NCBI RefSeq assembly: GCF_004000945.1
Contig: NZ_BIMF01000024.1
Location: 26,752-90,751 of the forward strand
Source of the DNA: Paenibacillus lautus NBRC 15380
GTDB taxonomy: Bacteria > Bacillota > Bacilli > Paenibacillales > Paenibacillaceae
Length of the DNA: 64,000 bases
Reading direction: 5' to 3'
Shown: in pieces, positions 44,484 through 51,959 of the stretch
Layout of the letters: each line of letters starts with the position of its first letter
Numbering within the stretch: position 1 is the stretch's first letter
Program-made: the position numbers and the translations under genes
The notes under the pieces: model-generated
What the model was told of the DNA's origin: nothing
Databases searched by the model: none
The model's input: only the letters and a program-made list of their open reading frames with translations

Positions 44484-44771
44484 TTAATGCAAGTAATACA
44501 TGCGAATTGAAGTGGGAGCAGTAATGCAAGTAATGCGAGTGAATGCAAGTGAAAGTAGTAATGCAAGCAATGCGAGTGAATGCAAGTGAAGGTAGTAATG
44601 CAAGCAATGTGTGTGAATGCAAGTGGAAGCAGTAATGCAAGTAATACATGTGAATGCAAGTGGATGCGAGTGAAAGTAGTAATGCAAAGAATGCATGTGA
44701 AGGCAGTAATACAAGTAATACATGTGTATGCAAGTAATGCAAGTGAGAGCAGCAATACAAGCAATACAAGC
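44484..44771 (+). repeat. Degenerate array, 37-bp period, core TAATGCAAG
   Basis: Copies of (G/T)TAATGCAAG or GTAATACAAG start at 44484, 44521, 44558, 44595, 44632, 44679, 44706 and 44752. The first four steps are exactly 37 bases and the next two sum to 74. A 9- to 10-base subunit (AATGCAAGT/AATGCGAGT) repeats inside each. The array starts about 60 bases after the kinase gene. Confidence 0.85.
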
Positions 44772-44793
44772 ATTCCCTGGTAATCTTGCGAAT

Positions 44794-44981
44794 TTAAACG
44801 GACACAAAGGACCTTATTTACTCCAAATTAAGGCCCTATTTAAAATTAACGGACACCAGAGCCGTTATTTTAGGATTTGCTTAGGGAAATCCTTCCTTTT
44901 CGAGAAATAACGGATCCTTGGTCCGGTAGCTTGCGGAAAATCTCTATTTTCCCTCAAATAAGGTCCTCTCGGTCCGTTAGC
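44794..44981. repeat. Four 26-bp boxes, two direct and two inverted
   Basis: Boxes at 44794, 44845 (+ sense) and 44905, 44956 (- sense) share the pattern (T/C)(T/A)AACGGAC then about ten variable bases and CC(T/G)TATTT; one starts CTACCGGAC. The middle two face each other around a 34-base centre with its own hairpin (AGGATTT with AAATCCT). A similar GGAAAAT/ATTTTCC hairpin lies between the last two. This resembles REP/BIME-type palindromic elements. Confidence 0.78.
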
Positions 44982-45217
44982 TACTCTAAAGAATGGTGCA
45001 GCTATCGCAAGACCATCACAGGTCGGCCTTAGATTCAATGTAGATGCCATTCGGTCCGTTAGCTACTCTAAAGGATGGCGCAGCTATCGCAAGACCATCG
45101 CAGGTCGGCCTTAGATTCAATGTAGATGCCATTCGGCCCGTCAGCTACTCTAAAGAATGGTGCAGCTATCAACAAGACCATCGCAGGTCGGCTCTAAATT
45201 CAATGCAGATGCCATTC
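44971..45217 (+). repeat. Three tandem 82-bp units
   Basis: Units start at GGTCCGTTAGC (44971), GGTCCGTTAGC (45053) and GGCCCGTCAGC (45135). Each runs through CTACTCTAAAG, GCAGCTATC, AAGACCATC, CAGGTCGG and ATTCAATG to GATGCCATT. Copies one and two differ at only a few positions; copy three has one extra base and more changes. 82 is not a multiple of three and units are contiguous, so this is neither a coding repeat nor a CRISPR array. Confidence 0.93.
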
Positions 45218-45330
45218 TATAGCCATACGATAACGTGCACACGCCATTCCATAGCCGTGCGATACATGTTATGCCACTCCATAGCGTGCCATAACATGTA
45301 CATGCCATTGTTAGCCGTACAATAACCGGT
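45211..45330 (+). repeat. Four degenerate 30-32-bp units, core GCCATTCCATAGCC
   Basis: Units begin at 45211, 45243, 45273 and 45304 with GCCATTCTATAGCC, GCCATTCCATAGCC, GCCACTCCATAGC and GCCATTGTTAGCC, followed by variants of GTGCGATAACATGTACA. The first GCCATT is also the end of the third 82-bp unit. Confidence 0.78.
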
Positions 45331-45386
45331 TAGTTTCACCCCAACAGGCTGGCCGAATAATAGGGTCACTGCATGAATATGGTCGA

Positions 45387-45636
45387 CAGCCATGTCAAGC
45401 ACGCCCCGAGGCCACGCTCTGTGCGCAAGATTTCTGCAGCCATGCCAAGCACGCCCGAGGCCACGCACCGTGCACACGGTTTCTGCAGCCAACTAAGCAC
45501 GCTCCTAGGCCACGCACCGTCCGCCAGGGAACAGTCCGCACAAGGAGCAACCCGCAAGGTGCGTGCTGCCATCCAAGCACACCCCGAGGGCCACGCACCG
45601 TACGCACAGGGAGTTGTGCGTACGGTTGATGCAGCC
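45387..45636 (+). repeat. Array of the dispersed GC-rich repeat (copies 2-5)
   Basis: CAGCCATG(T/C)CAAGCACG-type starts occur at 45387, 45437, 45486 and 45566, each followed by GGCCACGC(A/T)C. The last copy (45566-45630) is full length and matches the reverse complement of 40565-40625 almost throughout. The others are truncated after 50 to 80 bases. Confidence 0.78.
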
Positions 45637-45676
45637 GCACGGCAGCGGCTTGTTAAAGATAGGTTAGCTGCATGGT

Positions 45677-46405
45677 TTACAGCACCTTCTCCAAAAAGCT
45701 GATCGTACGCTCATGCTTCGGTCTGCCGAATACTTCCTCCGGCGGGCCTTCCTCTACGATATACCCGCCATCCATGAAGATCACCCGGTCCGCAACCTCG
45801 CGGGCAAAACCCATCTCGTGCGTGACGATGATCATCGTCATGCCTTCGCGTGCCAGATCCTTCATGACGCCGAGCACTTCGCCGACCATCTCCGGGTCCA
45901 GCGCGGAAGTCGGTTCGTCAAACAGCATGATGTCCGGATTCATCGCCAGCGCCCGGGCGATCGCCACACGCTGCTTCTGACCGCCTGAGAGCTGGCTTGG
46001 GAAGGCCTCCGCCTTATCGGAGAGGCCTACTTGTTCCAGTAGTTTTAGCCCCGTGGCACGCGCCTCGGACGCGTTCTGCTTGCCCAGCTCGACCGGGGCA
46101 AATGTAATGTTCTTCAGCACGTTGAAGTGAGGGAACAGATTAAAGTGCTGGAACACCATCCCGATATTCTCCCGTGCCTTGTTAATGTCTGTTTTAGGGT
46201 CATTGATATCCTTGTCATGCACGAACACCCTGCCTGCCGTAATGTCCTCCAGTCGATTGATGCAGCGCAGGAAGGTGCTTTTGCCGGAGCCCGAAGGTCC
46301 GATGACACAAACAACCTCGCCTTCCTGGACCTGCATGTTGATGCCCTTCAGCACCTCGTTCGTGCCAAAGTTCTTCTTCAGTCCTTCTACGCGAATTTTA
46401 TCCAT
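45677..46405 (-). CDS. Amino-acid ABC transporter ATP-binding protein (GlnQ type)
   Basis: 242 residues, typical polar amino acid import ATPase: Walker A GPSGSGKSTFL near residue 38, signature QLSGGQKQRVAIARAL, Walker B IMLFDEPTSALDPE, H-loop IVTHEMGFA. Its start overlaps the end of the permease gene by eight bases. It powers the fused binding-permease protein encoded immediately upstream. The gene ends at the edge of the repeat island and no clear terminator is visible. Confidence 0.95.
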   Translation of the reverse strand: MDKIRVEGLKKNFGTNEVLKGINMQVQEGEVVCVIGPSGSGKSTFLRCINRLEDITAGRVFVHDKDINDPKTDINKARENIGMVFQHFNLFPHFNVLKNITFAPVELGKQNASEARATGLKLLEQVGLSDKAEAFPSQLSGGQKQRVAIARALAMNPDIMLFDEPTSALDPEMVGEVLGVMKDLAREGMTMIIVTHEMGFAREVADRVIFMDGGYIVEEGPPEEVFGRPKHERTISFLEKVL

Positions 46406-47846
46406 GACGCACCTTCCCTTCCAGACGGCCCGAAATTTTGGTCAGAATCGTGATCACGACCAGATACATGATGGCCACCACGAGCCAGATATCAAACGAA
46501 GCGAATGTTCTTGCGATGATGATTTTCCCGGATTGGGTCAGTTCGACCAGACCGATTACCGACAGGATCGACGTATCCTTGAGTGTGATCACGAGCTGGT
46601 TAATAAAGGTCGGGATCATGACTTTGATCGCTTGGGGAATGATGATTTTCATCATGGCTTTGCGGTATGGCAGACCGAGCGAGCGGGCAGCCTCCAGCTG
46701 TCCAGGGTCAATGGATTGGATGCCGCCCCGGATAATCTCCGTTACATAAGCGCCGGCATTCAGGCTAAGTGTCAGCACCGCTGCCACGATCGGCGACATC
46801 GTGAATCCGAGCGCCTGCGGAATACCGAAGTAAATGAAGAAGGCAAGGACCAGCAGCGGTATGCCGCGGAAAATATCCACGAATACGGTGGCGATGCCTC
46901 GGAGCCATTTATTGCGTCCGACCTTCATAAAACCGAATATTAACCCTAAGAAAAACGCAAAGAACAGCGATACAATGGTCAGCAGCAGCGTATTGCCAAG
47001 GCCCTTCAGCAATGAGGGCAGCGACTCCACGACCAGCTCCCAGCGGCTTTGACTCGCCGCGCCTACGGCATTTTCGCCAATGTATTTTGCCTTAATACGT
47101 TCATACTCTCCGCTTGCCTTCAGGTTGATCAAGCCGGCATTGAATTTCTCCAGAAGCTCCTGGTTCCGTCCCTTGCCGACGGCAAATCCGTAGGAGGCGC
47201 CGGGCTCCATTTCCGTGACGATCTTCAGCCCGTTGTTCTGTTCGACTCCATAAGCCAATACGGGGAAGTCGTCAAAACAGGCAACGGAATTGCCTGTCCT
47301 GACATCGTCATACATCTGGGCCGAATCGTCAAAAGGCACGATGGTGAATCCGTACTTGGAGGATATGGATTCAGCAAAGCTGTAGCCCTCCGTACCGGTT
47401 TTGACGGCGACTTTTTTTCCTTTTAAATCCTCATACCCTTTGATGGACTCCTGATCCTTGCGAATGGCCATGACCACACCTGAGTCAAAATAAGGATCGG
47501 AGAAGTCGAATTTTTGCTTCCGCTCATCCGTGATGCTCATGCCGGCAATGACTCCGTCCACCTGGTTGGCTTCCAGCGCTTGAACTGCCGCATTGAAGCC
47601 GAGCGGCTTGATCTCATATTTGAAGTTCTGATCTTTTGCGATCGCGTCCAGCAGATCCATGTCAATACCGACAAATTTGCCGCTTGCATCCTGGAATTCA
47701 AACGGGGCAAACGTAATGTCCGTTCCGATCTGGTAGGTTTTACCGGAGGCTGGCTCTGCCGCGGCGCTTGCCGCCCCGTATGGCATGCCCGCTGCCATGA
47801 GTAGCAGCAGTGACATGAACGCGTATAACATCCGGAATGATTTCAT
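46398..47846 (-). CDS. Amino-acid ABC transporter: binding protein fused to permease
   Basis: 482 residues: signal peptide (about 1-30), a family 3 solute-binding domain (about 38-260, GTDITFAPFEFQDASGKFVG and the Asp/Arg ligand loop region SMSITDERK-type GMSITDERKQKFDFSDPYF), then a five-span permease (about 275-482) with an EAA loop ARSLGLPYRKAMMKIIIPQA. Such fusions are known in lactic acid bacteria and other Firmicutes (GlnP) and present the binding domain on the transporter itself. The substrate is probably glutamine, glutamate or another polar amino acid. Confidence 0.94.
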   Translation of the reverse strand: MKSFRMLYAFMSLLLLMAAGMPYGAASAAAEPASGKTYQIGTDITFAPFEFQDASGKFVGIDMDLLDAIAKDQNFKYEIKPLGFNAAVQALEANQVDGVIAGMSITDERKQKFDFSDPYFDSGVVMAIRKDQESIKGYEDLKGKKVAVKTGTEGYSFAESISSKYGFTIVPFDDSAQMYDDVRTGNSVACFDDFPVLAYGVEQNNGLKIVTEMEPGASYGFAVGKGRNQELLEKFNAGLINLKASGEYERIKAKYIGENAVGAASQSRWELVVESLPSLLKGLGNTLLLTIVSLFFAFFLGLIFGFMKVGRNKWLRGIATVFVDIFRGIPLLVLAFFIYFGIPQALGFTMSPIVAAVLTLSLNAGAYVTEIIRGGIQSIDPGQLEAARSLGLPYRKAMMKIIIPQAIKVMIPTFINQLVITLKDTSILSVIGLVELTQSGKIIIARTFASFDIWLVVAIMYLVVITILTKISGRLEGKVRHG

Positions 47847-48110
47847 AGTGACCTCCTCTTTTTAAACACCGATGTAAGTTAGTTACCCATTAAGGCTTCC
47901 TTATTAAACAGTTACCGCTTCTTCATTGGGTATCTTATTTTGCTAATCAACCAATCATGCCTAGATATACCAATTAACAGGGGCGTATTAAAATAAGTCG
48001 AAGAAAAATTTTAAGACGCTCCGTTCGGATGCAACATTTACCAATGCCCTCACGTTAGAAGGGTAAGGCAAGCATGGCAGCGATGCCAATATTGAAGGAG
48101 GCTGACAATA

Positions 48111-48872
48111 ATGAAAAGATGGGTCAAACAAGTAGGTTCCATCATGATTGCAGGTGCACTGTTGACTGGAAGTACGGCTTTAGTAGGATTGAGCGGGGCA
48201 ACCGAGGTGCATGCGGCGGAGGCGGCACAGCAAAACCTTCTTACCGTACTCGGTAAAGGCGAGATCTCGGTGAAGCCAGATATCGTTTATCTTTCCATCG
48301 GGGCTGAATCATATGCGGAAACCGCAAAATCCGCACAGAAGAGCAATGCACAGAAAATGGATAAAATTACGAAGCTGTTGAAAGAAACATGGAAGATTGA
48401 TGACAAGGATATCAAAACCGAACAGTTCTATGTCCAACCTAACTATACGTATTCCGATGATAATGGACGTAAAGTGAAAAATTACAGCGCCTATCATTCC
48501 CTGGAAGTCACCCTTCGCGACTTGAGCAAAGTCGGCGATCTGCTTGATGCAGCGTCCGATGCCGGCGCCAATTCCATTGGCAACGCCCGTTTCTCGGTTA
48601 AGAACCGTGATGCTTTCGAAGCTCAAGTGATAGATAAAGCCATGGCGAACGCGGATCTGAAAGCCCAAGCTATGGCAAAGGCCTCTAAGCGTCAGCTGGG
48701 TATCGTGCTTAACATTGTGGAAGGTTCTGTTGGTGTAGATAACATCTATGGCCTCGAAAAAATGGCGATGGAAGCACAGTCCACTGCAGCGGACGCAGGT
48801 GCCAACACATCCGTGAAGCCGGGCGAGATCAAAATCTCGACGCAGCTGTACGTGCAATATGAGCTGAAATAG
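48111..48872 (+). CDS. Secreted SIMPL-domain (DUF541) protein
   Basis: 253 residues with a signal peptide (cleavage near VHAAEA, about residue 35) and a DUF541/SIMPL domain (about 45-250) including LLTVLGKGEISVKPDIVYLS and KVGDLLDAASDAGANSIGNA. Members occur in the periplasm or cell surface, function poorly known; some are linked to oxidative or envelope stress. GAAGGAGG precedes the ATG. It is transcribed alone, divergently from the amino-acid transporter. Confidence 0.92.
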   Translation: MKRWVKQVGSIMIAGALLTGSTALVGLSGATEVHAAEAAQQNLLTVLGKGEISVKPDIVYLSIGAESYAETAKSAQKSNAQKMDKITKLLKETWKIDDKDIKTEQFYVQPNYTYSDDNGRKVKNYSAYHSLEVTLRDLSKVGDLLDAASDAGANSIGNARFSVKNRDAFEAQVIDKAMANADLKAQAMAKASKRQLGIVLNIVEGSVGVDNIYGLEKMAMEAQSTAADAGANTSVKPGEIKISTQLYVQYELK

Positions 48873-48897
48873 TAGCTGTTTTCTTCTAAGAATACTG

Positions 48898-48937
48898 AAA
48901 ACCGTTCATCCGGGTCTTTCCGGGTGAACGGTTTTTT
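48898..48937 (+). terminator. Terminator after the SIMPL gene
   Basis: AACCGTTCA(T)CC pairs with (CG)GGTGAACGGTT around a short loop and runs into six T. Confidence 0.9.
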
Positions 48938-49018
48938 GTGCATCCCTTTTCGGAAAATGAAATACCATAATCCGGTCCCATATCCGTGCCTTCCCCTGTC
49001 GAAATACGCAGAAAAGTG

Positions 49019-49047
49019 TTGTGTATAGGGGGAAAACGAGGTATAGT
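49019..49047 (+). promoter_or_regulatory. Candidate promoter TTGTGT-N17-TATAGT for the pot operon
   Basis: The -35 matches four of six and the -10 five of six positions with a 17-base spacer. If used, the transcript has a leader of more than 200 bases before potA that contains a terminator hairpin. Confidence 0.5.
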
Positions 49048-49083
49048 GAATATGCGAAAAACTGAACTTTATGTTAAACGTTA

Positions 49084-49114
49084 AAGCCATACCCATGGAT
49101 ATGGCTTTTTTTTC
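49084..49114 (+). terminator. Terminator hairpin in the pot leader
   Basis: AAGCCATA and TATGGCTT pair around CCCATGGA and run into eight T. It lies about 165 bases before potA and well after the SIMPL terminator. Just before it is a ten-codon ORF (ATG at 49051, MRKTELYVKR). An attenuator is possible, as is a second terminator for upstream transcription. Confidence 0.7.
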
Positions 49115-49145
49115 TTAGTAGAGACTTCTAGACGCTTCCACCCTT

Positions 49146-49196
49146 AAGAAACGGATTCTGCCAACCTGAGCACGATAGGCAGTATGACCGTTTCTT
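49146..49196 (+). other. Structured hairpin in the pot leader
   Basis: AAGAAACGG pairs with CCGTTTCTT, and inside it CTGCC pairs with GGCAG around a 15-base loop. It lies 80 bases before potA. It does not carry a T run, so it is more likely an RNA structure than a terminator. Confidence 0.55.
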
Positions 49197-49275
49197 CTTA
49201 GTGGGGAACGTTTTTGTGCATACTGGTTAGCAGGAATGTACACATGGAATAGGTCACATTTTGAAGAAGGGGTTG

Positions 49276-50247
49276 ATGCATGTGATTGAACTTGTCCAGA
49301 TCGAGAAGCATTTTCAGGGACAAGCGGTCGTGCATCCGCTGTCGCTCTCCATTAAAGAAGGGGAATTCCTGACTTTGCTGGGCCCCAGCGGCTGCGGCAA
49401 AACGACGATTCTCCGAATGATAGCAGGATTCGAACAGCCGACCAAAGGACAGGTCTGGCTGGCGGGTCAGAATGTGACGGAAATGCCTCCGAACAAGCGG
49501 GACTTGAATCTGGTATTCCAACACTATGCTCTGTTTCCGCATATGACCGTAGAAGACAATATCGCTTTTGGGTTGAAAATGAAAAAAATGCCGCGTCAGC
49601 TTATCAAGGAGCGGGTGGACGAGGCCGTTGCCATGACACAGCTGACTCCCCTGCGGGAACGATTCCCGCACCAACTGTCCGGCGGACAGCAGCAGCGCGT
49701 GGCCATCGCCCGCGCCATCGCCAACAAACCGAAGGTACTGCTGCTGGATGAACCGCTCGGCGCGCTGGATTTGCAGCTGCGGAAGAACCTGAAGTCCGAG
49801 CTCAAGCATTTGCAGCGGACGCTCGGGATTACGTTTGTATATGTAACCCACGACCAAGAGGAAGCCATGATGCTCTCCGACCGGATCGTCATCATGAACC
49901 ACGGACGGGTAGAGCAAATCGGCACGCCGCGCGAGATCTATGCGAAACCGCAAACGCTGTTTGCCGCCACGTTTGTTGGGGAGAATAACGTCTTCTCCTC
50001 GCCAGAGGGTCTTTTTGCCGTAAGGCCGGAGAAACTTATTCCGCAGCGGGAATCGGGTGCCAGGAAGAGCGGCGTGATCGAGGATGTGCAGTACCTCGGC
50101 AGTGTTCATAAGCTGCTGGTCCAATTGGATGATGAACCGATGAAGGTCACGATTGCCCTGGATATCTCGGATGACCATCCTTGGGAGGTTGGTGAACGGG
50201 TCGGGGTGAACTGGAACACCAAAGATGAGGTGATCATCGGGCCATGA
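49276..50247 (+). CDS. potA: Spermidine/putrescine ABC transporter ATPase PotA
   Basis: 323 residues: ATPase domain with Walker A GPSGCGKTTILRM near residue 42, signature QLSGGQQQRVAIARAI, Walker B VLLLDEPLGALD, H-loop YVTHDQEEA, and a C-terminal TOBE-like domain. The ATG is close to AAGAAGGGG; a GTG two codons later has better spacing and may be the true start. Stop overlaps the potB start (ATGA). Confidence 0.93.
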   Translation: MHVIELVQIEKHFQGQAVVHPLSLSIKEGEFLTLLGPSGCGKTTILRMIAGFEQPTKGQVWLAGQNVTEMPPNKRDLNLVFQHYALFPHMTVEDNIAFGLKMKKMPRQLIKERVDEAVAMTQLTPLRERFPHQLSGGQQQRVAIARAIANKPKVLLLDEPLGALDLQLRKNLKSELKHLQRTLGITFVYVTHDQEEAMMLSDRIVIMNHGRVEQIGTPREIYAKPQTLFAATFVGENNVFSSPEGLFAVRPEKLIPQRESGARKSGVIEDVQYLGSVHKLLVQLDDEPMKVTIALDISDDHPWEVGERVGVNWNTKDEVIIGP

Positions 50248-51092
50248 GGAAATCAAGGTTCCTGTTGACTCCGGTGCTGCTGTGGTTATCCCTGTTCCTG
50301 ATGGTTCCGATGCTGATTGTGGTCGGCATCTCCCTGCTCTCGCGGGATTCGCTGGGGAATATCGTTTTTTCCTTTAGTCTCGAAGGCTATAAAACCTTTT
50401 TTGACCCTTTATATTTGGGGATTTACGGGGATACCCTGGTATTGTCGCTGCTGACAACGGTGATTTGCTTGTTAGTCAGCTATCCTTTGGCCTATTATAT
50501 AGCCAACGCTTCCCCGCGTATCCAAACCTGGGGATTAATTCTGATCACGGTCCCGTTCTGGATTAACTTTCTGATCCGGACCTATGCTTGGGTTCTCCTG
50601 CTCCGGACGCAAGGCGTGGTGAACAGTCTGCTGCTGTGGATGGGATGGATCGACGAGCCGATTCAGATGCTGTATACGTATGGCGCCGTACTTCTCGGCA
50701 TGGTCTATAACTTCATCCCCTTCATGGTGCTGCCGATTTACGTGGCTCTGGAGCAGATGGACAAGCGTCTGCTGGATGCGGCCAGCGATCTGGGCGCTTC
50801 CAGGTGGAAGGCATTCCGGCACATTACCTTCCCGCAAAGTAAATCCGGCATCATGACGGGAGCGGTTCTGGTGTATGTCTCGACTTCCGGGATGTTTGTA
50901 GTTACGGATATTTTGGGAGGCGCGAAGTCCTCCATGATCAGTAATATTATTCAGCAGCAGTTCCTGGGTGCGCGCAACTGGCCCTTTGGAGCGGCGTTGT
51001 CGGTGATCTTTGTGATTACGTCCCTCGTGCTAATCCTGCTCTTTAACCGGGCGATGCAAGCCCGCCATCAACGCGTAGGGGAGGGGAGATAA
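50244..51092 (+). CDS. potB: Polyamine ABC transporter permease PotB
   Basis: 282 residues with six membrane spans and the EAA loop AASDLGASRWKAFRHITFPQSK near residue 175. Inner-membrane half of the polyamine channel. It is translationally coupled to potA by ATGA and followed directly by potC. Confidence 0.93.
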   Translation: MRKSRFLLTPVLLWLSLFLMVPMLIVVGISLLSRDSLGNIVFSFSLEGYKTFFDPLYLGIYGDTLVLSLLTTVICLLVSYPLAYYIANASPRIQTWGLILITVPFWINFLIRTYAWVLLLRTQGVVNSLLLWMGWIDEPIQMLYTYGAVLLGMVYNFIPFMVLPIYVALEQMDKRLLDAASDLGASRWKAFRHITFPQSKSGIMTGAVLVYVSTSGMFVVTDILGGAKSSMISNIIQQQFLGARNWPFGAALSVIFVITSLVLILLFNRAMQARHQRVGEGR

Positions 51093-51899
51093 GTGAAGAA
51101 GAAGAATCACCCGCTGCTCGGGATTCACTCTTTCCTTATGATGGCTTTCATCTATGTACCGATCATCATGATCATCATCTATTCCTTTAACAACACGCGG
51201 CTTAGCGGCAACTGGGAAGGATTTACGTTGGATTGGTATGTGTCGCTGTTCGAGAACCGGCACGTGATGGAAGCGCTGATGAACAGTTTGACGGTGGCGG
51301 TCATATCGACGATCGTTTCCACCCTGCTCGGAACCGCAGCGGCGCTCTCGCTTCGGAGTATGGGGCGCAGAGGCCGCAGCGGCATGAATGGGCTGCTGTA
51401 TCTGCCGGTCATTATCCCGGATATTATTATGGGGCTGTCGCTGCTGGTTTTGTTCAGTCAACTCAATATGCCGCTCGGTAAAACGACCGTGATTATAGCT
51501 CATATCACCTTCAGTATGTCTTATGTATATGTTGTAGTTACGGCCAGATTGTCTGGAATGGGCAAACAGCTCGGTGAAGCGGCGCAGGATTTGGGAGCTA
51601 CGCCTTGGCAGACGTTCCGGCACGTCACGCTGCCGCAGATTGCACCGGGCATTATCTCCGGCGCCTTGATTGCTTTTACGCTGTCATTGGATGACTTTAT
51701 GGTCAGCTTTTTTGTCGCCGGCCCAAGCTCAACGACGCTGCCGATCTATATTTACGCTCAGGTGAAGCGCGGCATCTCGCCAGAGATTAACGCGCTGTGT
51801 ACGCTGCTCATTCTGGTCAGCATCACGCTGATTCTGTTAGCGCAATATATTCTTAACCGCGGCAGCGGGGAAAAGAAACATAAAACATTACCGATTTAA
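51093..51899 (+). CDS. potC: Polyamine ABC transporter permease PotC
   Basis: 268 residues with six membrane spans, starting HPLLGIHSFLMMAFIYVPI, and the EAA loop AAQDLGATPWQTFRHVTLPQ near residue 165. It begins with GTG immediately after the potB stop codon; GGGGAGGGGAG precedes it. Partner of PotB in the channel. Confidence 0.93.
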   Translation: MKKKNHPLLGIHSFLMMAFIYVPIIMIIIYSFNNTRLSGNWEGFTLDWYVSLFENRHVMEALMNSLTVAVISTIVSTLLGTAAALSLRSMGRRGRSGMNGLLYLPVIIPDIIMGLSLLVLFSQLNMPLGKTTVIIAHITFSMSYVYVVVTARLSGMGKQLGEAAQDLGATPWQTFRHVTLPQIAPGIISGALIAFTLSLDDFMVSFFVAGPSSTTLPIYIYAQVKRGISPEINALCTLLILVSITLILLAQYILNRGSGEKKHKTLPI

Positions 51900-51918
51900 G
51901 CGATAGAAACGCTTTTTT
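51898..51918 (+). terminator. Weak hairpin between potC and potD
   Basis: AAGCG-ATAGAAA-CGCTT followed by a T run. The stem has only five pairs, so it is at most a partial terminator or an mRNA-stability element that separates the binding-protein message. Confidence 0.35.
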
Positions 51919-51959
51919 TCGAAATAAAACATGGAACTGGAAAGAGAGGAGATATTGAA

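Larger units (their letters stand above)
44423..45676. other. Gene-free repeat island, 1.25 kb
   Basis: No supported gene. Going left to right it holds a 37-bp-period low-complexity array, four 26-bp boxes in facing pairs, three 82-bp tandem units, four 31-bp units, and an array of the dispersed GC-rich repeat. Neighbouring families overlap at their edges. It separates two convergent operons. Open frames across it (for example Leu/His/Cys-rich ones on the - strand) are by-products of the repeats. Confidence 0.85.

Noticed and set aside
44357..44807. Overlapping Leu/His/Cys-rich open frames on the - strand
   Set aside because: They arise in three frames from the 37-bp low-complexity array, overlap each other and have no start signals.
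44971..45217. Possible CRISPR array
   Set aside because: The 82-bp units are contiguous with no unique spacers, there are only three, and no cas gene is in the window.
45373..45702. Open frames through the GC-rich repeat array
   Set aside because: They open in several frames of both strands over repeats and end inside the amino-acid transporter gene; no ribosome binding site was found.
47847..48110. Possible riboswitch or T-box before the amino-acid transporter
   Set aside because: A weak inverted repeat (TACCCA/GGGTA) can be drawn on the - strand, but no T-box or known riboswitch motifs and no terminator are seen.
49198..50256. 352-codon open frame antisense to potA
   Set aside because: potA has every ABC motif and a ribosome binding site; the antisense frame has none.
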